The notes beneath the pieces were generated by a model. That model saw only the letters and a program-made list of their open reading frames with translations, searched no databases and was not told the DNA's origin. This document shows, in pieces, positions 25,829 through 34,707 of a stretch of 64,000 bases of DNA. The translations under genes were made by a program, and so were the position numbers. The stretch covers positions 1 to 64,000 of the forward strand of contig NZ_VANV01000027.1 of assembly GCF_022496765.1 (NCBI RefSeq). The letters run 5' to 3'. Within the stretch, counting starts at the first letter, position 1. The number at the start of each line of letters is the position of its first letter. Source of the DNA: Acidaminobacter sp. JC074. Its GTDB lineage: Bacteria; Bacillota; Clostridia; Peptostreptococcales; Acidaminobacteraceae.

Positions 25829-26181
25829 AACAGATCAAGTATTTACTATATATAATTTTATTTCAATATGCGACAACCTTTTATGCTTTAGAGGTCTTTC
25901 ATGAAGATTTTATGATACTTAAGGGTATTGGCCACGTATGGCTTGTGATCATACCTTTACTGCTTCTCATATCCTTTATAGCTATTAGAGGCCTCATATA
26001 CTTAGATAAGAATGTCATTAATGACCTAGTAGAACTAGAGATGAATAAAAGAGAAAATGCCATAGACCATTACAACGAAGCTGTGAATGTACATAACCAT
26101 GAACTCTTTAGAGATTTACAAATGATAAAAATATTAGCAGAAGACAATGATATAGAAGGCATCAAGAAATATATTAATTAG
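25825..26181 (+). CDS. Two-helix protein with Spo0B-like dimerisation hairpin, no ATPase
   Basis: A 118-residue protein with membrane helices at about 5-25 and 38-60, then a helical hairpin containing VHNHELFRDLQMIKILAEDN and IEGIKKYIN. That last part resembles the Spo0B/AgrC-type phospho-acceptor hairpin, with the His before the ELxxxLQ helix. The ATP-binding domain is absent and a stop follows immediately, with a good ribosome site for the next gene after it. It may be a stand-alone phosphotransfer partner or a truncated kinase kept under selection. It overlaps the preceding stop by 4 bp (ATGA). Confidence 0.65.
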   Translation: MKQIKYLLYIILFQYATTFYALEVFHEDFMILKGIGHVWLVIIPLLLLISFIAIRGLIYLDKNVINDLVELEMNKRENAIDHYNEAVNVHNHELFRDLQMIKILAEDNDIEGIKKYIN

Positions 26182-26191
26182 GAGAGTTACA

Positions 26192-26668
26192 ATGTTTTTC
26201 AAAATAAATCTAGTTATATATCCGGTCCTTATTGCCCTAGAAGCTTTAGGTTGGTTTTTTATGATAGGTAAACTGACAGATCAAGAGGTAAATAAGAAGA
26301 GATTACAAATAGCAACAATAGCAATGGTTGTTCTTACAATGATTTTAGATATCTTTGTCTTTAAGTTTTATAAGTCTAATCCGAGATCATTCCTTTTACT
26401 AGCCATGTATCTGGTATCATTTAAGTATATCTTCAAATGCAGTTTTGCAAAGTCAGTTGTTTCACTAACGATTATGTTTATCTCAATGATGGCCTTAGAC
26501 ATGGTCATTATACTCATAGTCAATGGTGTGTTTGCATCTAACATTGAAAGCACAATGGACCATTATGCTTTCTTCTACAGCTTGAACATAGGCCTTGTAC
26601 ACACTGTCAACTTCATTGTTAGAAAGTTCAACTTAAGAATTCTAAAAGTTAATAAACTGTCTATATGA
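26192..26668 (+). CDS. Five-helix membrane protein, possible detached sensor
   Basis: A 158-residue integral membrane protein with about five hydrophobic helices (5-25, 38-55, 62-80, 88-112, 125-145) and almost no loops. The layout resembles the N-terminal sensor half of AgrC-type kinases. It is the last gene of the LytTR unit, 10 bp after the preceding gene, with GGAGAG before the ATG, and a perfect terminator follows. I infer that it supplies the membrane sensing part for the neighbouring kinase-like proteins. I do not recognise a named family. Confidence 0.6.
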   Translation: MFFKINLVIYPVLIALEALGWFFMIGKLTDQEVNKKRLQIATIAMVVLTMILDIFVFKFYKSNPRSFLLLAMYLVSFKYIFKCSFAKSVVSLTIMFISMMALDMVIILIVNGVFASNIESTMDHYAFFYSLNIGLVHTVNFIVRKFNLRILKVNKLSI

Positions 26669-26692
26669 TCAGGTGAAAACCTGATTTTTTTA
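26668..26692 (+). terminator. Rho-independent terminator
   Basis: ATCAGGT and ACCTGAT pair around GAAA, followed by seven T residues. It closes the LytTR signalling operon. Confidence 0.9.
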
Positions 26693-26748
26693 TAATTGAA
26701 GGAACTTAATAAGATGGAGGCCTATACCATAAGCCTCCCCAGAAAGCG

Positions 26749-29361
26749 TTATTTATCCTCATTTAATTCTTTCTGTTCTGCAATCATACCAATTAAAGAC
26801 ATGGTAAACATCCTTGTGGCATCTTCTGATGTAACTTTTTTATTTCCAGTATTTTTTAAGAAAAGGTCAACATGATTACTGTTATCAAAGTTATTTTTAT
26901 CTCTGATAAAGGCTTCTGGCGCCTTTGAATAATGCGTACCTTCAGCTTGAGGATACATGCTTTCAATGGTATTATAATCCTCTAGTATTTTTGCAACCAT
27001 AGTCACAACTTCCTGTTCAGTTATAAGTGCTGTCGGATCAAATGTTCTCTGGCCCTTGCCTAGAAGTATCTTATTTTGCCAGATTGATATGATGTAGTTC
27101 TCATACCATCCATCAGTAATATCGCTAAACTCTGGATATGCTCCATTTGCACTGGGTTCAGCTATGGCAAGTGCAATTGCTGCTGATACAGCTGCTTCTG
27201 CCCGAGTAATGTATTTGTGTCCATCTAACTTATAGCCTGTTTCAGTTGCATAACCTAGAATACCTTGTTTTACTAGATAATCTAATCCCCTATTGCCTTG
27301 ACCGGCATTTAAATCTTCAAAGTGATTTTCAGATAGACTTAACTGATTTGTATCTCTTGAGTTGCTTTCTTGAGTAGCAGAAGACTGTGTAACACTTAAG
27401 TCCATGACGATTTGAGGATTTGTTTCATTATAGGAAACACCATTTCCTATTAGAGAAAACTTATTGACACCCCAAGTATATAAGTCACCTTCATTAGTTA
27501 CAGCTGCCGAAGCAAACTTCCCACTGGTAAACTCACTTACATTACTTAAGATTGGTTCAGGTTCTTTTACTTCAGTGATACTAGCATTATGGTAATAGTT
27601 CAAGAAGTTTTCTTCGTAGTTAAAGAGTTGACCTGTTTTTTTTAGAACTAAGAAAGCATCAATGGCTTCAACGGAATCACAAACATAATGGAAAACTTCA
27701 TGATCGTCTGGACCAACACCACCTCCGTTATAGTATCTGATAAAATAATCATCTGAATTCTTCAAAATACAAATATTTCTATCATATGCGGTGTAGTCCT
27801 TAACATCCTCTGCAATAAGTCTTGGGGTTAACCTGTCGGGATGTTCAGCTGAATATGGTGTAAATAATAACCATTCATATAATTCCCCAGATTCTTTTAG
27901 TAAGAAAACAGATGTAGCATTTGTACTTATCTTTTTTACATTTTCTTTTATATGATCACTATACTCAGTAAAAAAAGTAGAATTATTAGAATCAATGGTG
28001 TTGTCATATGTTAAAGGTATAATTTGATTTGCATAATGGAAGTATTTTTTATATGTTTCTTGCTTGCTCCTTGTAATCTCTGCTGAATGATAGGCATTTA
28101 ATGAATCATCAGGGAAAATTTTATCTTTATTTTCAACGATGTCATTTAGGAAGTAATGGCCTTGATAATAGGTGTATTCTTCACCTTTAACAACAAAATG
28201 ATAAAAACTAGAATAAGCAGTTTCTACTTCTAGACAGTCATTGATTGTTTCTCCATATGCCTTGAAGGGTTCTGCAACTGCATTTCTGTAATCGCCCCAT
28301 ATATATGGATAACCTTCCTTGTCTATGGCAAATGCGAATTGATGACTGATAGCGACATCTTTCATATTTTTCTTTATGAGCACTGGTATTTCGTAGTTGT
28401 AATTATCACCAATGCCTAGTGCACCGAATTCATTAATTCCCATTGTCATGAGATTTTTGTTCTTGTCTATTAGTATGTAGTTTGAATCATAATTCATCTT
28501 TAAAATATCATTTAATATTTTTGTTTCTTCTTCTCCATAAAATGTAGAGACAGAACCATCTTTTTTATGGAGAATCCAGTTGGTAAATACTTGATTAACA
28601 TAAAATGCGTCTTCTACGTTTTCGGCTAATTTCTTAGGTGCTGAATTAAACTCTCTCAGACTTTTGGTTCTTAAGTCTTCAGTATTTCCCCAAACATAGA
28701 GAATGTTGTCTGAATCTATTAGAAAGACAAATTCATTGCCTGAACGAATTCTTATTATGTTATCAGCAATCTTTTCTGAGTAATCATTATAGCTTGTCCA
28801 TACTGTCTTGTCTTTCTTTAGAACAAACACATATCCTTTATAGTAATAATAAGGTTGATAACTGGAAACGTGAACTACATCATCCATGACTTTTGAATAA
28901 GCAAGTTTGTCTGAGTTAGCGAAGTAAGGATCTTTAAATACAGATGTTTCTAGTGACCAAAGACTATGATCATCTTTAATTATGTACAGATATTTATAAT
29001 TGATTTCTAAATCAATTATATTATGTCCTATTACTTGTAGCTCTCCTGCGGTATCTTCCGATTTAGAAGCATACAATAGACTACCATCATTTTTAATGAT
29101 AAGTAGCTTATCTTCATATGTTAAAGCCTTCTTAACTCCCACCATGACCTTGACAGGTGTATAAGAGATTTCGTTTATACCATCTAGGTTTATATTACCA
29201 ATATAACCCCACATAAATAACTCACCATTTTCATTAACAAAGATAGATGTTTCTCTGTTTGTTTGTATAACAAGATCTTGGTTTTCTTCTGCAATTACTA
29301 GTGTCCCAAATGAAACAGCCATTAAGAAACTCAGAAAGAGCAAGCCTAGTTTTTTTCTCAC
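26749..29361 (-). CDS. Secreted RCC1-repeat protein with SLH cell-wall anchor (copy 1)
   Basis: An 870-residue surface protein. Signal peptide at 1-24 (LLFLSFLMAVSF, ending VIAEE). The body (about 30-670) is built of repeated segments of about 50 residues of the kind LFMWGYIGNIN, NLMTMGINEFGALGIGDN and DLYTWGVNKFSLIGNGV, the RCC1 beta-propeller signature, probably two propellers. The C-terminus (about 690-850) has two or more SLH motifs (YITRAEAAVSAAIALA, FSDITDGWYENYI, ITEQEVVTMVAKIL), which bind pyruvylated wall polymers. A close relative is at 54996. Function unknown; probably an exposed adhesion or binding protein. Confidence 0.85.
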   Translation of the reverse strand: MRKKLGLLFLSFLMAVSFGTLVIAEENQDLVIQTNRETSIFVNENGELFMWGYIGNINLDGINEISYTPVKVMVGVKKALTYEDKLLIIKNDGSLLYASKSEDTAGELQVIGHNIIDLEINYKYLYIIKDDHSLWSLETSVFKDPYFANSDKLAYSKVMDDVVHVSSYQPYYYYKGYVFVLKKDKTVWTSYNDYSEKIADNIIRIRSGNEFVFLIDSDNILYVWGNTEDLRTKSLREFNSAPKKLAENVEDAFYVNQVFTNWILHKKDGSVSTFYGEEETKILNDILKMNYDSNYILIDKNKNLMTMGINEFGALGIGDNYNYEIPVLIKKNMKDVAISHQFAFAIDKEGYPYIWGDYRNAVAEPFKAYGETINDCLEVETAYSSFYHFVVKGEEYTYYQGHYFLNDIVENKDKIFPDDSLNAYHSAEITRSKQETYKKYFHYANQIIPLTYDNTIDSNNSTFFTEYSDHIKENVKKISTNATSVFLLKESGELYEWLLFTPYSAEHPDRLTPRLIAEDVKDYTAYDRNICILKNSDDYFIRYYNGGGVGPDDHEVFHYVCDSVEAIDAFLVLKKTGQLFNYEENFLNYYHNASITEVKEPEPILSNVSEFTSGKFASAAVTNEGDLYTWGVNKFSLIGNGVSYNETNPQIVMDLSVTQSSATQESNSRDTNQLSLSENHFEDLNAGQGNRGLDYLVKQGILGYATETGYKLDGHKYITRAEAAVSAAIALAIAEPSANGAYPEFSDITDGWYENYIISIWQNKILLGKGQRTFDPTALITEQEVVTMVAKILEDYNTIESMYPQAEGTHYSKAPEAFIRDKNNFDNSNHVDLFLKNTGNKKVTSEDATRMFTMSLIGMIAEQKELNEDK

Positions 29362-29593
29362 ATTAATTCTCCTTTCAATATTTCAACATCTTTGATTGAA
29401 TGATTTATATTTAACTTATAAATCAAATCAGTTTAATTGAATTCTACTACAAAAATTTGGTAGCGTCACAGAATATTTGATTATGTATAATCTTAGATTA
29501 CATGTTTCTAGGAATTCAAGAATAGTTGTTCTGTTTTGTATCAGAGTTATCTTTCCGTGGTAGATCAGAAGAAGGCAAATGATATATTTTTCT

Positions 29594-29622
29594 TGTCTAA
29601 ATTTGCATCCATTTGGCTAATA
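29594..29622 (+). promoter_or_regulatory. Paired 9-bp direct-repeat boxes, LytTR-like (copy C)
   Basis: TGTCTAAAT (29594-29602) and TGGCTAATA (29614-29622) are 20 bp apart. Here the TGTC box comes first, as in copy F, while copies A, D and E have the TGGC box first. It lies about 67 bp before the gene at 29689 and in the same gap as the divergent RCC1/SLH gene ending at 29361, so it might serve both. The rest of this 327-bp gap holds no gene. Confidence 0.6.
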
Positions 29623-29688
29623 ATGCCTATCAAATGGGAGAGGAAATTTTTCTGTGTTACGATTACAATCGGTTGATAAGGAGCATTT

Positions 29689-30780
29689 ATGGATATTCAA
29701 AAGTTTTCACACTATGTCGCGGTTTTTAATATTGCAATCATTGTCTTAACAGTCTTAGACAATAAGAAGCATATATTAGGTAAGTCCTATTATGGTTACC
29801 TATTAGAATCACATCGTTCCATATTTAGAATCAAGTTGTCACTACTGGTATCTATCATTGCCATTTTAAACATCATTATGGCATGGCTACCAATGACAAG
29901 TGCATCTAATCCTATTTATCATATCTTTATAGGTATCACTCTGGTCTTTTCTTTACTTTATGCCTACTCATACATTATAAGAGGCTTTAAGAATATAAAG
30001 ATCAGAATCTACAAGCAGATGTTTTTAGGACTTTATGAAACCTCTAAAGCTGTGCCAACAAGAAAATCTGATTTAGCCACATGTATGCCAAATGGTCATA
30101 AATCAGATAAAGACATACCACTAGATACAATATTTTATTTCAATGAATACAACGAAGAGACAAAAGAGGCCTTTGATCAGATATTTGGTCCTAAGTCTTT
30201 CCTATATGATAAAAAGTCAAAACTATGGATTAAGATCAACGGCTATGAGCCTATAGACTATAGGACTCAGACCGGTCTTAATGCCATCAGCTATGAATGC
30301 TTTGATTTTATAGACAAGGTAGATAGTAAAGCCACATGGCTGTTACACCTACTGACCATATTTAACAAGGACTATTCAAAAGACCATGGTGACTATAAGA
30401 TTAACAATCTTATAAGAATCATTGACTTTATAGTCAGTCATGAAGATGCTGAGCTTTACAGCTCAAGCATGTTAGAGGTTATTTCTAAATATGCTATAAG
30501 TGCCATACAGGTAAAACCAAAAGCATCCATGAGAGAATACAGAGATTTTAAAGAGTCTTATATGATCAAAAGACTCTATGAATACATCTTCAAATGCATA
30601 GATAAGAAGACCGATTTATTAGTAGAAGATATAGGCCTTAGTATCTATAGAAAGCTCTATAGGAATAAGACTTATATTGGTTATGCAAACTTAGATGTAA
30701 AAAAGATTATAAGTAAGTTAGAAGAAAAGACAGAATCAGCAAAAACATATTTAGAAATAATGACCTATGAGGTTAAATAA
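29689..30780 (+). CDS. Membrane protein of unknown function
   Basis: A 363-residue protein with about three N-terminal membrane helices (8-25, 48-68, 76-96) and a long charged cytoplasmic part (about 100-363) without motifs that I know. The soluble part is rich in Lys, Tyr and Ile and probably helical toward the end. AAGGAG precedes the ATG. Paired LytTR-like boxes sit 67 bp upstream and a LytTR gene with the same boxes follows, so it is probably co-regulated with the exopolysaccharide region. It could be a regulator or sensor partner for the LytTR protein at 30886. Confidence 0.55.
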   Translation: MDIQKFSHYVAVFNIAIIVLTVLDNKKHILGKSYYGYLLESHRSIFRIKLSLLVSIIAILNIIMAWLPMTSASNPIYHIFIGITLVFSLLYAYSYIIRGFKNIKIRIYKQMFLGLYETSKAVPTRKSDLATCMPNGHKSDKDIPLDTIFYFNEYNEETKEAFDQIFGPKSFLYDKKSKLWIKINGYEPIDYRTQTGLNAISYECFDFIDKVDSKATWLLHLLTIFNKDYSKDHGDYKINNLIRIIDFIVSHEDAELYSSSMLEVISKYAISAIQVKPKASMREYRDFKESYMIKRLYEYIFKCIDKKTDLLVEDIGLSIYRKLYRNKTYIGYANLDVKKIISKLEEKTESAKTYLEIMTYEVK

Positions 30781-30789
30781 GAAATACTG

Positions 30790-30818
30790 TGGCTAAATTT
30801 ACCGCCATATGTCTAAAT
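30790..30818 (+). promoter_or_regulatory. Paired 9-bp direct-repeat boxes, LytTR-like (copy D)
   Basis: TGGCTAAAT (30790-30798) and TGTCTAAAT (30810-30818), 20 bp apart, the cleanest copy. It lies 68 bp before the start of a LytTR regulator, which fits autoregulation and control of the exopolysaccharide genes behind it. Confidence 0.65.
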
Positions 30819-30885
30819 ATGTATCATGTATGACGTAAGTTTACAAATCATATATGATTTTCTTGTACGAATTTTGGAGGTATAG

Positions 30886-31644
30886 ATGGACATATTAATA
30901 GTTTCTGAAAAACTAGATACTGAAAGAATTATAAAATGTGGCTTTAGTGATGTAGATTTTGAACTCAGCATTGATTCTCTTCATGAAGAGAACTACAAAT
31001 CCTTTACAAAAAATCATGATTACGGCTTAGCCATCATAAACGACAAATATTTTACTAACTTTAGCTATAACTTAAGAGCCTTTGTTTTCAGTATGTTACT
31101 GAAGAACTCTATACCAACACTCGTACTGTTAGAAGACAAAAGCAGAGTAGACTTATTCTCTGGTACTAACCTAGTAGATTACTTCTACTATCCTATAGAT
31201 TGGCAGCGTGTTCAGTTAAGACTGAACCTGCAAGCAAAGACGCCAAGACATGTTATAGACGAGAAAACAAACGCTGTACCAGATAAGTTTGTTGTAAAGA
31301 TAAAAAATGAAGTTATCCTAAAAGATTATGATGAAATCATCTTCTTTGAAAAGGATGCAAAGAAACTTTTTGTACACTTAGAAGACGATGTACTAACAGT
31401 ACAAGAGTCTATAAAAGTACTAATGACTAGAGTACCAGATAACTTTGTAAGAGTACATAACTCATATGTCGTCAATACAAAGTACATCTCAAAGATAACA
31501 GAAGTAGGCAACAGATCATACCATATTCAATTTGAAAACTATGACAAAGTTGCATTAATGAGCAGATACAGATCAGATGCACTGTTAAAAGACCACTACA
31601 GACTAACTAAAAACAGTGTGGTAGTAGAAGAAAAGAGTTCGTGA
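30886..31644 (+). CDS. LytTR regulator with receiver-like N-terminus lacking the acidic pair
   Basis: A 252-residue regulator. Residues 1-115 have the size and strand pattern of a receiver domain, but the first strand reads ILIVSEKL, without the acidic pair that binds metal; an Asp (D53, in AIIND) sits near the phospho-acceptor place. The LytTR domain (about 140-240) is intact, with DEIIFFEKDAKKLFV, VRVHNSYVVNTKYI and VALMSRYRSDALL. It is probably active without ordinary phosphorylation. It starts 1 bp before the sugar transferase gene region and is likely the cluster's own activator. GGAGG precedes the ATG. Confidence 0.85.
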   Translation: MDILIVSEKLDTERIIKCGFSDVDFELSIDSLHEENYKSFTKNHDYGLAIINDKYFTNFSYNLRAFVFSMLLKNSIPTLVLLEDKSRVDLFSGTNLVDYFYYPIDWQRVQLRLNLQAKTPRHVIDEKTNAVPDKFVVKIKNEVILKDYDEIIFFEKDAKKLFVHLEDDVLTVQESIKVLMTRVPDNFVRVHNSYVVNTKYISKITEVGNRSYHIQFENYDKVALMSRYRSDALLKDHYRLTKNSVVVEEKSS

Positions 31645-31645
31645 T

Positions 31646-32233
31646 ATGTACATTAAAATAAAAAGAGTAATGGATTTTATATTAGCGACAATAGGACTTA
31701 TTGTTCTATCGCCGCTTTTCTTATTGATTATTTTAGCTATAAAAATAGATTCGCCGGGTCCAATTTTATTTAAGCAAAAAAGAGTAGGTATCAACAAAAC
31801 GCATTTTCAAATTCTTAAGTTTAGAACAATGAGAATAGATACACCTAAAGATACACCAACGCATCTACTTGATAATCCTGACCAATGGATTACAAGAGTA
31901 GGAAAATTCTTAAGGAAAACTAGTCTAGACGAATTACCACAAATCATAAACATAATAAAAGGTGAAATGGCAATAATTGGCCCAAGACCAGCTCTTTGGA
32001 ATCAATATGATTTAATTGCAGCAAGAGAGAAGTATAAGGCTAATGACATTCTACCAGGCTTAACAGGATGGGCTCAAATAAATGGACGAGATGAACTATC
32101 AATTGATGTGAAAGCGAAGTTAGATGGCGTTTATATAGAAAATTTAGGTTTCTTCTTAGATTGGAAATGTTTTTTTGGAACTATTATAAATGTATTGATG
32201 AGTGATGGATTAAGAGAAGGGAAGCAAGAATGA
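31646..32233 (+). CDS. Undecaprenyl-phosphate sugar phosphotransferase
   Basis: A 195-residue bacterial sugar transferase of the small PglC/EpsL class. One N-terminal membrane helix (about 10-32) with the characteristic Ser-Pro kink (LSPLFLLI), then DSPGPILFKQKRVG, FRTMR, RKTSLDELPQI, GPRPA, LPGLTGWAQINGRD. It loads the first sugar-1-phosphate onto undecaprenyl phosphate, starting each repeat unit at the inner face of the membrane. It is the first enzyme of the cluster, right behind the regulator and overlapping the deacetylase gene by 4 bp. Confidence 0.95.
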   Translation: MYIKIKRVMDFILATIGLIVLSPLFLLIILAIKIDSPGPILFKQKRVGINKTHFQILKFRTMRIDTPKDTPTHLLDNPDQWITRVGKFLRKTSLDELPQIINIIKGEMAIIGPRPALWNQYDLIAAREKYKANDILPGLTGWAQINGRDELSIDVKAKLDGVYIENLGFFLDWKCFFGTIINVLMSDGLREGKQE

Positions 32234-33072
32234 AAAGGGTATATTTAACAGTTGATATTGAGGAGTGGTATGACTTAGAGTACATTAAGCAATATGCCTC
32301 ATGTGACAAGAGCTTTAAAATTATACCTGAAATAATATATTTTCTAGACATGTTAGATCGTTATAAAATTAAGGCTACTTTTTTTGTTTTGGGGGAACAT
32401 GTCAGAGAAAATGCGGATATATTACGTGATATTTATAATCGCGGACATCAAATTGGAAGTCATGGTCATACTCACGAGCTATTATATAATATTTCTGATG
32501 CAGATTTTGTTGAGCAAATTAGACAGTCAAGGGAAGCCATAAATGAGGCAATAGGATCAAATATTGTTCATGGATACAGAGCACCTTGTTTTTCTGCTGA
32601 TAGAGAAAAAATAGATTTGTTAAAAAAAAATGGTTACAAGTTCGATTCGAGTCTGATTTCGTTTGAAGAACATCCATTATACAATACTATGGATTTATCA
32701 GATTTTGAGAAAATTTCAGATTTGAAATACTTAAATGATAGTTTTTTAGAAGTAGAGATTCCTACAATAAAAATTTGGAAGTTCAATATTCCGATTTCAG
32801 GAGGTGGATATCTTAGACTGTTTCCTAAACCCATTATATTTTATTTATTAAATAAGTTTTTGAAAAAAAACAATGAGTTTCTTCTATACTTGCATCCATT
32901 TGAGTTGTCTAATATAAAAATACCGTTACCTAAGGATATTAGTAAAATAGACAAATTCAGATTAGAAGTTGGTAGAAAAAGAAATCTAAAGAAAGTTGAA
33001 GAAATTATTAAGTTTTTTTATGAGAGGGATTTTGACTTTCAATTGCTAACTTATGAACCGGAGGATAAATAA
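32230..33072 (+). CDS. NodB-type polysaccharide deacetylase
   Basis: A 280-residue soluble deacetylase. Motif 1 is TVDIEEWYD, the DxE variant seen in exopolysaccharide-cluster enzymes rather than the usual TFDDG; motif 2 is SHGHTH with two metal-binding His; motif 3 is YRAPCFS. The C-terminal HPFE fits the last motif. There is no signal peptide, so it acts in the cytoplasm, probably on a lipid-linked N-acetyl sugar. It overlaps its neighbours at both ends. Confidence 0.88.
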   Translation: MKRVYLTVDIEEWYDLEYIKQYASCDKSFKIIPEIIYFLDMLDRYKIKATFFVLGEHVRENADILRDIYNRGHQIGSHGHTHELLYNISDADFVEQIRQSREAINEAIGSNIVHGYRAPCFSADREKIDLLKKNGYKFDSSLISFEEHPLYNTMDLSDFEKISDLKYLNDSFLEVEIPTIKIWKFNIPISGGGYLRLFPKPIIFYLLNKFLKKNNEFLLYLHPFELSNIKIPLPKDISKIDKFRLEVGRKRNLKKVEEIIKFFYERDFDFQLLTYEPEDK

Positions 33073-34010
33073 TGGAAACTATTCTTGTAACTGGGGTAGA
33101 TGGATATATTGGAAGTGAGTTAGTAAAAAAACTGCTTAATTTAAATTATTTTGTGATAGGTGTTTCTAGACAGTTAAGGTCTAGTTTTGATAACAAAAAC
33201 TATGCACAAATGCAAGTTGATCTTTCTAATTGTATAGAACTTGAGAGTGCACTTAGTAAATTAAGTATTGATTGTATTATACATTTAGCAGGATTGCCGT
33301 ATAAAAAGAACGGTAGAGTTTATTCTTGGTCGGAACATTATCGAATCAATTATCTCGCTAGTAAAACATTAGTTGATTATGCAAATAAGATTCAATGCAA
33401 ATTCTGTTATTCAAGTAGTGTGGATGTTTATGGTGATATCGATTGTAGTGTAGCTGATACAGAAATAGAAGTGAAACCTATTTCCTCGTACGGCATATCA
33501 AAATATATGACCGAAAATTATATAAGGGATACACTAATAAATTCCAGATATATGATTGCTAGATTATCACCTGTCTATTCCAGTCAAAATACCCTAGATA
33601 TCAATAAAAGAATATATCTCAAATATCCTCGAATCGGATATATTTCAAACAAAACTGCTCTATTGAGTGTTATTTCTAGAGACAATGTGGTAGATAAGAT
33701 CATATTTTGGTTAAAAAATGAAGTGAAAAGTGGAATATATAATTTTGTTGACGATGAAACTGTAAAATCAAGAGATTATATTAAAAATGAAAAGTCAAAT
33801 GGTAGAATGCAATTCGTTGTTTATATTCCGAATAACTTATTAAGAAGTTTCTATAAAATAGTTAAAATTGTAAGGAAAAGAACGCAGCATCCTTTGATGC
33901 TGAAATTGGAAGTTATGTCTAAGAAAATGTTGAATGATATTGTCATTGACAATAATTATTCAATTCAAAATAAGAGTAGTTTGTTTGATGTTATTTATGG
34001 AGATGAGTAG
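33072..34010 (+). CDS. NAD-dependent sugar epimerase/dehydratase family protein
   Basis: A 312-residue short-chain reductase of the extended class. The nucleotide site is VTGVDGYIGS at about 6-15, CYSSSVDVYGD supplies the active-site Ser region, and YGISKY gives the YxxxK pair. It probably interconverts or reduces a nucleotide sugar for the repeat unit; the exact product cannot be told. The start overlaps the deacetylase stop (TAATG) behind CCGGAGG. Confidence 0.88.
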   Translation: METILVTGVDGYIGSELVKKLLNLNYFVIGVSRQLRSSFDNKNYAQMQVDLSNCIELESALSKLSIDCIIHLAGLPYKKNGRVYSWSEHYRINYLASKTLVDYANKIQCKFCYSSSVDVYGDIDCSVADTEIEVKPISSYGISKYMTENYIRDTLINSRYMIARLSPVYSSQNTLDINKRIYLKYPRIGYISNKTALLSVISRDNVVDKIIFWLKNEVKSGIYNFVDDETVKSRDYIKNEKSNGRMQFVVYIPNNLLRSFYKIVKIVRKRTQHPLMLKLEVMSKKMLNDIVIDNNYSIQNKSSLFDVIYGDE

Positions 34011-34011
34011 T

Positions 34012-34707
34012 ATGAAATTCGATTTACATTCGCATAGTAGCTATTCTTATGATGGTTATACTACCTATAACGAATATTTAAATTATGATGGTAACATTGA
34101 TGTATTAGCTATAACAGACCATAACAACTTTGATTTTCATTATAGATATCAAAAGAGTAATGATGGGAAAGCTTATAGAGTTGGTAAATTGATAATAATA
34201 CCTGGAGAAGAAATAATGACATGTGATGCAGGTGAAATCGTGGGATTGTTTTTAAAAGAGAGTATAAGTTCAGGGTTAACTTTAAAAAACACTATTCTCC
34301 AAATTAAGAGTCAAGGTGGAATAGTATATATTCCACATCCTTTTGATTTATATAGAAGGAAAAGTAGACCAAATATTAAAGCGGTGAAAAAGTTTATCAA
34401 TGAAGTTGACATTATTGAAATAGAAAATGGAAAGTATTTGACCAGGTTTGAAAGTTTGATTGCAAGAAGATTTGCGACATCAAATAAAAAGATGTGCGGA
34501 GCCGGAAGTGATGCACATAAAATCAGTGAAGTTGGACAAGTATTTCTTGAGATGAAATATAATGAAGAAGTTATTACTAAGGATGATTTAATTAAGCTGC
34601 TTGAACATAAGTACTCAGTACACACAAAAAAAAAAAGTATCATCTTGAGAGTTATTAAGAAATTAAAGAAAATGGTGAATAATGGCACGAATAGCAATTT
34701 TAAATAG
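34012..34707 (+). CDS. PHP-domain phosphoesterase
   Basis: A 231-residue PHP-fold metal hydrolase. It begins MKFDLHSHSSYSYDG, the first metal site, with AITDHNNFDFH, IPGEEIMT, YIPHPFDLY and CGAGSDAHKI as further sites. In exopolysaccharide clusters such proteins act as phosphatases, but substrates vary. The start is the ATG at 34012; the longer open frame from 33934 overlaps the epimerase gene and lacks the family start. It overlaps the next gene by 26 bp. Confidence 0.85.
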   Translation: MKFDLHSHSSYSYDGYTTYNEYLNYDGNIDVLAITDHNNFDFHYRYQKSNDGKAYRVGKLIIIPGEEIMTCDAGEIVGLFLKESISSGLTLKNTILQIKSQGGIVYIPHPFDLYRRKSRPNIKAVKKFINEVDIIEIENGKYLTRFESLIARRFATSNKKMCGAGSDAHKISEVGQVFLEMKYNEEVITKDDLIKLLEHKYSVHTKKKSIILRVIKKLKKMVNNGTNSNFK

